Shown here piece by piece: positions 8,541 through 16,234 of a DNA stretch of 64,000 nucleotides. The translations under genes were made by a program, and so were the position numbers. The DNA is taken from positions 5,396 to 69,395 of the forward strand of contig JBCDJG010000025.1 of the NCBI GenBank assembly GCA_038748065.1, written 5' to 3'. The notes below the pieces were generated by a model that ran no database searches, was not told the DNA's origin, and worked only from the letters and a program-made list of their open reading frames with translations. Positions within the stretch are counted from its first letter, which is position 1. Every line of letters starts with the position of its first letter. The stretch comes from JBCDJG01 sp038748065 (GTDB lineage: Bacteria > Pseudomonadota > Gammaproteobacteria > Pseudomonadales > Halieaceae).

Positions 8541-9845
8541 TCAGCCGCCGACCAGGCTGATCATCACGCCTGCGGCGACCGCAGAGCCAATAACGCCGGC
8601 GACATTCGGCCCCATCGCATGCATCAGCAGGAAGTTATGAGGGTTCGATTCGAGGCCAACCTTGTTAGACACGCGTGCCGCCATGGGCACAGCGGAGACT
8701 CCCGCCGAACCGATGAGGGGGTTGAGCGGCGTGCCGCCCAGGCGATTCATCGCCTTGGCGATCAACACACCCGAGGCCGTGCCAATTGCAAATGCGACGA
8801 TGCCAAGGCCCAGTATGCCAAGCGTGTTGACGTCCAGGAACTTGTCCGCGACCAGCTTGGAGCCGACGGAGAGCCCAAGAAAAATCGTGGTGATGTTGAT
8901 CAGGGCATTTTGCGTGGTGTCTGACAGCCGGTCCACCACGCCGCATTCCTTCATCAGGTTGCCAAAACAGAACATACCGAGCAGGGGCGCAGCGTCCGGC
9001 AACAGCATGGCCACCAGCATCAACAGAATCAGCGGGAAAACGATTTTTTCGCGTCGGCCAACGGGGCGCAGCTGGGTCATCTCAATCGCGCGCTCCTCGG
9101 CGGTCGTGAGGGCGCGCATGATCGGCGGCTGGATCATCGGTACCAGCGCCATGTAAGAATAGGCCGCCACAGCGATAGGCCCCAGCAGATCGGGTGCCAG
9201 AACTGACGATACATAAATCGCCGTTGGTCCATCCGCGCCGCCGATAATACCGATAGCCGCCGCATCCGCGAGACTGAAATCCATGAGCCCGATGGAGGTG
9301 AGTCCTACCGCACCCAGCACGGTAGCAAATATGCCGAATTGGGCGGCAGCGCCGAGAAACAGCGTGCGCGGGTTGGCCAGGAGCGGGCCGAAATCAGTCA
9401 TCGCCCCAACGCCCATAAAGATGACCAGCGGCGCGACCCCGCTGGCAATGGCCACGTTGTAAAAGTTATACAGCATGCCGTTGCTGAAACCCGTATTGAT
9501 AGCGAGCTGCTGTGCGGCGAGTTTGACCTGAGCGGGAGCACCGTCGTAGGCAGACAGAAGCTCCTTGGTCGCAGCATCCAGCCCCACACCAAGCACCGTC
9601 GCCAGCTGGCGCAGATCTTCGGGTCCTGCGGCGTTAATGGCATTCTCGACCGCGGAGTACGCAAGCCCCGCGCCTGGAATGTTTGCGAGTATGCCGCCGA
9701 AGCCAATGGGTACCAGCAGCAGAGGTTCAAAGCGCTTGTGGATCGCCAGGTACAGCAGGCCGAACCCAATCAGGATCATCAGGCCCTCGCCGGGGCCAAT
9801 TTGCGACAGTCCGGAGCTGCTCCATAGCGTAAGGAGTTTTTCCAT
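8541..9845 (-). CDS. oadB: Oxaloacetate decarboxylase, sodium-pump beta subunit
   Basis: OadB is the integral membrane subunit that decarboxylates carboxybiotin and exports sodium. The 434-residue protein is hydrophobic throughout, with about nine to eleven membrane segments, and contains the family core GIIGGADGPTAIYVSS, whose Asp is implicated in Na+ translocation. The C-terminal half shows SVGSKLVADKFL and GSAGVSAVPMAARV. It begins 2 bases after oadA ends, so the two are coupled. The order oadG-oadA-oadB is canonical. The protein resembles methylmalonyl-CoA decarboxylase beta, but the OadA partner argues for oxaloacetate as substrate. Confidence 0.95.
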   Translation of the reverse strand: MEKLLTLWSSSGLSQIGPGEGLMILIGFGLLYLAIHKRFEPLLLVPIGFGGILANIPGAGLAYSAVENAINAAGPEDLRQLATVLGVGLDAATKELLSAYDGAPAQVKLAAQQLAINTGFSNGMLYNFYNVAIASGVAPLVIFMGVGAMTDFGPLLANPRTLFLGAAAQFGIFATVLGAVGLTSIGLMDFSLADAAAIGIIGGADGPTAIYVSSVLAPDLLGPIAVAAYSYMALVPMIQPPIMRALTTAEERAIEMTQLRPVGRREKIVFPLILLMLVAMLLPDAAPLLGMFCFGNLMKECGVVDRLSDTTQNALINITTIFLGLSVGSKLVADKFLDVNTLGILGLGIVAFAIGTASGVLIAKAMNRLGGTPLNPLIGSAGVSAVPMAARVSNKVGLESNPHNFLLMHAMGPNVAGVIGSAVAAGVMISLVGG

Positions 9846-9847
9846 GC

Positions 9848-11665
9848 CTAGCTCAGACTGACGATACTATCGCCCACCGACACCGCGTCACCCACCGCGA
9901 CATCGACGCTGGCTATAGCGCCCGCACGGGGCGCCCTGACTTCGGTCTCCATTTTCATGGCTTCCAGAATGACCAGCACATCGCCCGCTTGCACCGCGTC
10001 GCCGGGTGCGACCCTCACCTCGAAGATGTTGCCTGCCAGGGGCGCCGGAACAGGCTCCGCCGGAGCGCTCGACGCGGGCGGGGTTGCCGGGCCTGGCGCT
10101 GGCGCTGCGGCCGATGTCGCGATGGAAGAGACGTCACCACCCGCGCTCACTTCAACCACGTAGCTCTGGCCACTCACCTTGACCGTGTAGACGCCACTGT
10201 CGCCAGCAGCGGCCGGTGCAGGTGCAGCTGGCACGGCTGGCTGTGGCTCGGGCTCACTGCCCGGCGCCGCTTCGAAAGCCTCCGGGTTGCCACGGTTTTC
10301 CAGGAATTTGAGGCCCACCTGCGGAAACAGTGCGTAGGTCAGCACGTCGTCCACCTCACGCTCACCGGCTGCGAGGTCGATGTCTTTTTCCGAGGCCAGC
10401 TGCTTCAACTCAGCAGTGAGCACGTCAAGCTCTGGCTCAAGCAGGTCCGCCGGCCGACAGCTGATCGCTTCGGCGCCCTCCAGGACGCGCTCCTGTAAGG
10501 CTGCATTTACCGCGGCGGGGGTGGCGCCATACTCGCCCTTAAGGACACCTGCTGTTTCTTTTGAAATCGACTTGTAACGCTCTCCCGTTAGCACATTGAT
10601 AACCGACTGGGTGCCGACGATCTGCGAGGTGGGTGTCACCAGGGGAATATAGCCAAGGTCCTCACGCACCCGGGGAATTTCCTCAAGCACCTCATCGAGC
10701 TTGTCCGCCGCGCCCTGCTCCCGCAGCTGGTTTTCCATGTTTGTGAGCATGCCTCCAGGCACCTGGGCCACCAGGATGCGGGAGTCCACGCCCCGCAGTG
10801 AGCCCTCGAACTTCGCGTACTTCTTGCGCACGTCGCGGAAGTAGGCCGCTATTTCCTCCAACAGGCCGATGTCCAGACCCGTATCGCGGCCGGTCCCTTC
10901 GAGGATCGCGACCACCGTCTCGGTTGGCGAGTGCCCATAGGTCATCGACATCGATGAGATCGACGTGTCGACGTTGTCGATGCCCGCCTCCACGCATTTG
11001 ACGATCGTCGAGGTGGAGAGCCCCGTGGTGGCATGACATTGCATATGGATGGGGATATCGCAGGCGGCCTTGAGCTTGCTAACCAGTTCGAAACCATCGT
11101 AAGGCCGCAGCAAACCAGCCATATCTTTGATGGCGATGGAATGGGCGCCCATATCCTCGATGCGTTTGCCCTGCTCCACCCAGTTGTCGATCGTGTGCAC
11201 CGGGCTCAGCGTGTAGGCGATAGTGCCCTGGGCGTGTTTGCCCACTTCAACGACCGCCTTCAGCGCGCGCTCGATGTTGCGCATGTCGTTCATGGCATCA
11301 AACACGCGGAATACGTCTACGCCGTTCTGTGCCGCGCGTTCGACAAACTTGTCTACCACGTCGTCAGCGTAGTGGCGGTAGCCGAGAATGTTCTGCCCCC
11401 GGAACAGCATTTGCTGCGGCGTCTTGGGCATGGCCTTCTTCAGCTCCCGAATCCGTTCCCATGGATCCTCGCCGAGATAGCGAATGCAGGCGTCAAAGGT
11501 GGCGCCACCCCAGGACTCCAGAGACCAGAATCCGACCTCATCCAGCTTCGCAGCGATCGGCAGCATGTCCTCAATGCGGACGCGGGTAGCGAGTAGCGAC
11601 TGAGAGGCGTCCCGCAATACAACATCGGTGATTCCCAGCGGTGCTTGCTTCTCATCCATGCTCAC
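9848..11665 (-). CDS. oadA: Oxaloacetate decarboxylase alpha subunit (biotin protein)
   Basis: OadA transfers the carboxyl group of oxaloacetate to biotin. The 605-residue protein has an N-terminal carboxyltransferase TIM barrel (about 1-300, starting ITDVVLRDASQSLLATR), a conserved PYC/OADA domain (about 300-470), an Ala/Pro-rich flexible linker (about 480-535) and a C-terminal biotinyl domain whose VILEAMKMETEV contains the biotinylated lysine. The start is GTG at 11665 or ATG at 11659; a GGGGAG element upstream fits either. oadG lies 33 bases upstream and oadB 2 bases downstream. Confidence 0.95.
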   Translation of the reverse strand: MSMDEKQAPLGITDVVLRDASQSLLATRVRIEDMLPIAAKLDEVGFWSLESWGGATFDACIRYLGEDPWERIRELKKAMPKTPQQMLFRGQNILGYRHYADDVVDKFVERAAQNGVDVFRVFDAMNDMRNIERALKAVVEVGKHAQGTIAYTLSPVHTIDNWVEQGKRIEDMGAHSIAIKDMAGLLRPYDGFELVSKLKAACDIPIHMQCHATTGLSTSTIVKCVEAGIDNVDTSISSMSMTYGHSPTETVVAILEGTGRDTGLDIGLLEEIAAYFRDVRKKYAKFEGSLRGVDSRILVAQVPGGMLTNMENQLREQGAADKLDEVLEEIPRVREDLGYIPLVTPTSQIVGTQSVINVLTGERYKSISKETAGVLKGEYGATPAAVNAALQERVLEGAEAISCRPADLLEPELDVLTAELKQLASEKDIDLAAGEREVDDVLTYALFPQVGLKFLENRGNPEAFEAAPGSEPEPQPAVPAAPAPAAAGDSGVYTVKVSGQSYVVEVSAGGDVSSIATSAAAPAPGPATPPASSAPAEPVPAPLAGNIFEVRVAPGDAVQAGDVLVILEAMKMETEVRAPRAGAIASVDVAVGDAVSVGDSIVSLS

Positions 11666-11698
11666 AGTTCTCCCCGTGGGTTAGTTCGGTCCAGGATT

Positions 11699-11989
11699 TC
11701 ATTGGAATTTACCTTGCCGATGCTGGTGAATGGCCGCGGTAATAACAGCAACGATCTCGGGGTCAATAGCTTGATCAAGGCTGGCGCCCCGATCACCTTG
11801 GGTGCTTTCGGCGACGAACTGTCGCGGTCTCACGGCGGCAGCCTTGGCCGGCGAGGCGTCGGGGAAGTAGCGCTCCATCACGCGGGACATGGCGGTCATC
11901 GCCAGCACCAACAGCGCCAGAAACACCACGACCGTTCCCATGCCGTAGAGCATGAGTTCCAGACCCTGCGTCACGATATCCGACTGCAT
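11699..11989 (-). CDS. oadG: Oxaloacetate decarboxylase gamma subunit
   Basis: OadG is the small membrane anchor that helps assemble the Na+-pumping decarboxylase. The 96-residue product begins MQSDIVTQGLELMLYGMG. It has one membrane helix at about 12-35, then a soluble tail with a proline-containing middle and a C-terminus EIVAVITAAIHQHRQGKF that matches the typical OadG end. The open frame extends further upstream, but an AGGGAG ribosome site ends 5 bases before this ATG and fixes the start. It is the first gene of the oadGAB operon, divergent from dusC. Confidence 0.88.
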   Translation of the reverse strand: MQSDIVTQGLELMLYGMGTVVVFLALLVLAMTAMSRVMERYFPDASPAKAAAVRPRQFVAESTQGDRGASLDQAIDPEIVAVITAAIHQHRQGKFQ

Positions 11990-12145
11990 GGCACTCCCTG
12001 TTTGCCGGCCCCTGGTCAAGGCTGCGTATGATACTCGGGATAGCTTGTCTAAGCCATCTGCAGGCGAAGCGCGCGGACTGCAAACTCGCGCCCCGACACT
12101 ACGCTCCTTATAATGGGCGCGCATCCGCCAACCAACGAGGAACAG

Positions 12146-13132
12146 GTGACAGAACGCTCGCGCATAATGCTGGCACCCATGGAGGGCGTCATGGATCACA
12201 CCATGCGTCACATGCTGACCAGCCTCGGCGGTGTAGACCGCTGTGTCACCGAGTTCCTGCGCGTTACCGACAGGCTTTTGCCGCCTCGCGTTTTTCACCG
12301 CATCTGCCCTGAGCTGGGCGCAGGTGGCAAAACACACACGGGCGTTGCCGTTTACCTGCAACTGCTTGGGGGACAGCCTGGCCCGATGGGAGATAACGCC
12401 GCTCGGGCGGCTGCACTCGGTGCACCGGGCATCGACCTCAACTTTGGCTGTCCGGCAAAGACCGTCAACAAGTCTGACGGGGGCGCTATTATTCTGCGCG
12501 AACCGGAGCGCGTGCATGCCATCGTCGCAGCGGTTCGTAAAGCCGTGCCCGCCGGCGTGCCGGTGAGCGTGAAGACACGTCTGGGATTTGACGATAGCGG
12601 TTTATTTCTCGACATCGTCCAGGGGATCGAGGCCGCTGGCGCGACTGAGCTGACGGTTCACGCTCGTACACGTAGCCAGGCCTATCGACCACCCGCCCAC
12701 TGGCACGAAATCGCCACGGCGAGGGAACGTGTGTCGCTCCCTATCATCGCCAATGGAGAAATCTGGAGCCCGGGTGACGCCCAACGCGCGCGCGCAGTCA
12801 GCGGCTGCCAGGATCTGATGCTGGGTCGCGGCGCACTCTGTCGGCCTGATCTCCCGCGCTTGATTGGCGCCACTGACCGCGGAGACGACCTGCCGCCCCT
12901 GACCTGGCAAGCAGTCGCCGCTATGTTACAAGACTACCTTGCACTCAGCCTCGCTCACTACGATGCGCGCTATGTCGTCAACCCGATCAAGCAGTGGCTG
13001 GTCTACCTTCAGTACTACTACCTGGAGGCGGCGCTGCTGTTTACCCGGGTAAAACGCATCCGGGACCCGGACAGCATGCGCGCCGCTCTGTCCCGGGAAT
13101 GCGAACGGACGCAAAGGGCGCAGGCGGCGTAA
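12146..13132 (+). CDS. dusC: tRNA-dihydrouridine(16) synthase
   Basis: FMN-dependent reductase of a tRNA D-loop uridine. The protein (about 328 residues from the GTG at 12146, preceded by GAGG with 5-base spacing) begins VTERSRIMLAPMEGVMD. It contains TEFLRVTDRLLP, FHRICPEL, the catalytic-cysteine motif NFGCPAKTVNKSDGGA, SVKTRLGF, LTVHARTRSQAY and PIIANGEIW. The TEF.RV...LLP and FHRICPEL elements match DusC rather than DusA or DusB. An in-frame ATG at 12113 has no ribosome site. The gene is convergent with the TPP enzyme, only 8 bases apart. Confidence 0.9.
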   Translation: MTERSRIMLAPMEGVMDHTMRHMLTSLGGVDRCVTEFLRVTDRLLPPRVFHRICPELGAGGKTHTGVAVYLQLLGGQPGPMGDNAARAAALGAPGIDLNFGCPAKTVNKSDGGAIILREPERVHAIVAAVRKAVPAGVPVSVKTRLGFDDSGLFLDIVQGIEAAGATELTVHARTRSQAYRPPAHWHEIATARERVSLPIIANGEIWSPGDAQRARAVSGCQDLMLGRGALCRPDLPRLIGATDRGDDLPPLTWQAVAAMLQDYLALSLAHYDARYVVNPIKQWLVYLQYYYLEAALLFTRVKRIRDPDSMRAALSRECERTQRAQAA

Positions 13133-13140
13133 CATCTAAA

Positions 13141-14703
13141 CTAGCTGAAAAGCGTGGGCACGATCGCGTCGATCAGAAAGGGGCCTTCTGCCGCGAGCGC
13201 GGCTTCGAGCAATTCGTTGAATGCCTCGGCGCTGTCGGCGCGCGCCGCGCGCACACCCATGCCCTGCGCCATCGCCACAAAATCCATGTCTGGCTTACCG
13301 ATGTCCAGTGTGCTCGCGGCCTTAGGGCCGGGCGCTCCACCCCTGGCACCGGTACGTCCGAACTCCATCTCCAATATGCTGTATTTACGGTTGTTAAAAA
13401 TGATCACCGTGACATCCAGCGCTTCGCGGGCCATCGTCCACAGCGACTGGATGGTATACATGGCGCTGCCATCCCCCTCGAGACAAATCACCTTCCGCTC
13501 TGGGCAGGCAACCGCTGCTCCAACAGCCGCAGGCAGGCCCCAGCCAATGGCGCCACCCGTTTGGTTGAGCCAATCATGCGGGCGGGCTTCAGCCGTCAGC
13601 GGCATGCAGGCCAGGCCAGAGGTAACCCCTTCATCCACGATAATCGCGTTCTCGGGTAAAAAGTGCGCCAGCGATTGCGCTACGCTGTTGGCATCAAGCG
13701 AGCCGGAGGGCTTGTCGGGCAAGTTAAGCGCGCAAAGCTCAGGTTCAAAGTCGCTTGCCCCCAATATCTCGACCAGCTCAGCCAAGGCGTTATCAATGTC
13801 ATCATTGGGGCCGGCCAGTGCCAGTTCCTCGCAGCTCTCAGGCGCAATGGCACTGGGGACGTTTGGATAGGCGAAAAACGAGACCGGCGACTTGCAGCCG
13901 ACCAGCACAAGGAGGTCCACGTCCTTGATCGAATCGATGGCGATTTCAGCCAGGTAAGCAAGGCGATCCAGCACCGCTGTGCCGGCGCCACGGGCGCAGC
14001 GCGCCGGAAAAGTCTCGGTCATGACGCGGCCACCCACGGCCTTGCCAATGCGGCTGAGCTGGCGGCCCTGTTCCGCAGTGATTTCGCGACCACCGACCAT
14101 CAGGACGGGATTTTCCGCCGCCCGTAGCCTCTCGGCAGCCGACGCGATCCGCGAGGCATCTACCGGCGTGGGTTCTATTACACTGACCGCAGCTTCGGCA
14201 CCGTTTGGATTGTCACCCCAGGACACGTCCGCCGGCAGTATCAGGGTTGCAATTTCGCCAATGCCCGCCTGCTTCACCGCTTCGGCTGCATCGCGGGCAA
14301 TATCACCTGCGGCATCTGACGATTTAACCCAGTGGGACACCGGCCCAGCTATGCCTTTTATATCTGAGGTCAGCGGCGCATCGTATTCGAGGTGGTAGGT
14401 CGCGTGATCGCCGATGATATTAACCATCGGTATGTTGCCCTTGCGCGCATTGTGCACGTTGGCCAGGCTGTTACCGAAGCCGGGGCCGAGATGCAGGAGT
14501 GTTGAAGCTGGCTTGCGCGCCATCCGCGCATAGCCGTCGGCGGCACCGGTCAGCACCCCCTCGAACAGGCATAGAATGCAACGCATGCCATCGACCTCAT
14601 CGAGTGCCGCAACGAAATGCATTTCCGAGGTACCTGGGTTGGTGAAGCAGACCTCGACGCCGTTGTTGACGAGGGTGGTCAGCAGGCTCTCTGCGCCGTT
14701 CAT
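13141..14703 (-). CDS. Thiamine-diphosphate enzyme of the acetolactate synthase / benzoylformate decarboxylase family
   Basis: The 520-residue protein has the three-domain ThDP architecture. The N-terminal pyrimidine-binding domain carries the catalytic-type Glu in LFEGVLTGAADGYARMA. The middle domain spans about 190-330. The C-terminal diphosphate domain has GDGSAMYTI followed by FNNRKYSI, matching the GDG-NN cofactor motif. It is shorter than true acetolactate synthases (about 570), and no regulatory subunit gene is adjacent, so a role in branched-chain synthesis is unlikely. Its start overlaps the end of the FAD oxidase gene by 4 bases, suggesting that a 2-oxo acid made by that enzyme is its substrate (inference). 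The substrate is not recognisable. Confidence 0.82.
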   Translation of the reverse strand: MNGAESLLTTLVNNGVEVCFTNPGTSEMHFVAALDEVDGMRCILCLFEGVLTGAADGYARMARKPASTLLHLGPGFGNSLANVHNARKGNIPMVNIIGDHATYHLEYDAPLTSDIKGIAGPVSHWVKSSDAAGDIARDAAEAVKQAGIGEIATLILPADVSWGDNPNGAEAAVSVIEPTPVDASRIASAAERLRAAENPVLMVGGREITAEQGRQLSRIGKAVGGRVMTETFPARCARGAGTAVLDRLAYLAEIAIDSIKDVDLLVLVGCKSPVSFFAYPNVPSAIAPESCEELALAGPNDDIDNALAELVEILGASDFEPELCALNLPDKPSGSLDANSVAQSLAHFLPENAIIVDEGVTSGLACMPLTAEARPHDWLNQTGGAIGWGLPAAVGAAVACPERKVICLEGDGSAMYTIQSLWTMAREALDVTVIIFNNRKYSILEMEFGRTGARGGAPGPKAASTLDIGKPDMDFVAMAQGMGVRAARADSAEAFNELLEAALAAEGPFLIDAIVPTLFS

Positions 14704-16085
14704 GAATTCACCGCCTGTTGGCTTAGGCTATCGGCGGTAAACACCTTGTTCGGATTGAGGATATTTTGTGGATCGAGCATGTTTTTCATGCGCCGCATGA
14801 GGGCCATCTCCTGTTCGTCTCGACTGCGGTTGAGATAATCCCGCTTGCTGGTGCCAATGCCGTGCTCCGCTGACACCGAGCCCTGGTGCTGGCCTACAAG
14901 GTCATAGAGCATCCGCGTCAGCGCCTCGGGATCAAACTCGTCGAGGTCGGAACTGCCTAGACAGATGTGGAGGTTGCAGTCGCCGAGGTGCCCGAATATC
15001 ACACAGAAGGGCTGCTGCAGTTTGTCCATCTCGACGTTCAGATCAGTGACAAACTGCTCCATATTGTCGAGCGTGACGCTGATGTCAAAGAGCGCCTGCG
15101 GCCCCATTTGAAAGAGATCAAGCACGTCATCCCGTATCTCCCAAATTGCGTTCCGCTCGCTTTGCGACTTGGCAATGACTGCATCGCTGACAAGGCCCTC
15201 CTCCAGTGCCCCCGCCAGCACCTCCTCGAGGCTTTCGGCATCCTTGCCCGGATCTGAGCCCAGCGTCTCTACCAATACGTAATACTCGGAGCCATGGGGT
15301 AAGGGCGGTTTATGGTTGCCACCCTCGCGCGTGATGTACTCATAAAAGGAAGGCCACATGACTTCAAATGCGGACAGCGTGCCGGCCGTGCGGCCGTCCA
15401 GCCAGTGCAAAAGCCCGGTCACCTGCTTAAAACTGTCGACTGCCAATAGCGCGGTGTTCTGGCTGCGAGGCAGCGGGCGGAGCCTGAGGACCACCCGCGT
15501 AATCACCCCAAGAGTGCCTTCGGCGCCGATGAACCACTGCTTGAGATCGTAGCCGGTATTGTTCTTCAGCATTTTATTGAGCGAGGAAATCACCGTGCCA
15601 TCCGCCAGAACAACCTCAAGGCCGAGCACCATGTCGCGCATCATGCCGTAGCGGATCACCCGATTACCGCCCGCGTTGGTTGCAACATTGCCACCGACGG
15701 TCGCCGAGCCTCTCGCCCCAAGGTCCAGGGGCAGCAATAGCCCCTTCTCCTGCGCAGCTTCCACCGCCAGCTGCAAAATACACCCTGCCTGTACGGTCAT
15801 CGTGCGGTTGCTGACATCGATTTCCTCGATCGCATTCATCCGCGCCATAGACAGCCCGATCTCTCCGGCAAGCTCCTGGTGCCCCCCCACGAGTCCTGTC
15901 ATCCCGCCAATGGGAATCAGGGATTGAGACGCTGCATTACAAATGCGCAGCACGCCTGCGACCTCCTCGGGCGAAGCCGGCCGAACCACAACGTCCGGGG
16001 CGTAATCATTGGGCTCTACCTTAACGCCCTTATCCCCAAGCAGCTCGCGTAGCTGCTCAATCACCGTATCCGGCGGCATCGTCAT
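14700..16085 (-). CDS. GlcD-type FAD-linked 2-hydroxyacid dehydrogenase
   Basis: VAO-family flavoprotein related to glycolate oxidase GlcD, D-lactate dehydrogenase and D-2-hydroxyglutarate dehydrogenase. Of 461 residues, the N-terminal FAD-binding domain shows PIGGMTGLVGGHQ and GARGSATVGGNVATNAGG. The C-terminal domain carries the metal/substrate motif GHLGDCNLHICLG and SAEHGIGTSKRDYL. These residues fit an active dehydrogenase of a D-2-hydroxy acid. It is the first gene of a two-gene unit with the ThDP enzyme (4-base overlap). lutABC lies about 3 kb away on the opposite strand, so lactate is one candidate substrate; the sequence alone does not decide. Confidence 0.87.
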   Translation of the reverse strand: MTMPPDTVIEQLRELLGDKGVKVEPNDYAPDVVVRPASPEEVAGVLRICNAASQSLIPIGGMTGLVGGHQELAGEIGLSMARMNAIEEIDVSNRTMTVQAGCILQLAVEAAQEKGLLLPLDLGARGSATVGGNVATNAGGNRVIRYGMMRDMVLGLEVVLADGTVISSLNKMLKNNTGYDLKQWFIGAEGTLGVITRVVLRLRPLPRSQNTALLAVDSFKQVTGLLHWLDGRTAGTLSAFEVMWPSFYEYITREGGNHKPPLPHGSEYYVLVETLGSDPGKDAESLEEVLAGALEEGLVSDAVIAKSQSERNAIWEIRDDVLDLFQMGPQALFDISVTLDNMEQFVTDLNVEMDKLQQPFCVIFGHLGDCNLHICLGSSDLDEFDPEALTRMLYDLVGQHQGSVSAEHGIGTSKRDYLNRSRDEQEMALMRRMKNMLDPQNILNPNKVFTADSLSQQAVNS

Positions 16086-16234
16086 AGCAGTCCCCCTGCA
16101 CAGTCCTCAGTCATTCGAATCAAGCGGCCCTATTGTATCGGACAGCAGCGGGCAAAGTACTGGAAAATCAGCGCTAAAAACCGTAAATTCGCCTTGGGGA
16201 TATATAACAAAGCGATAGAGGCGCTGGGCCAGCG

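Noticed and set aside
7316..8560. 414-codon open frame on the plus strand opposite accA and the start of tilS
   Set aside because: It covers well-identified genes on the other strand and has no ribosome site or recognisable motif.
11990..12517. Extended frame upstream of oadG giving a 272-residue product
   Set aside because: The extra part overlaps dusC, has no OadG similarity, and a ribosome site sits just before the short form.
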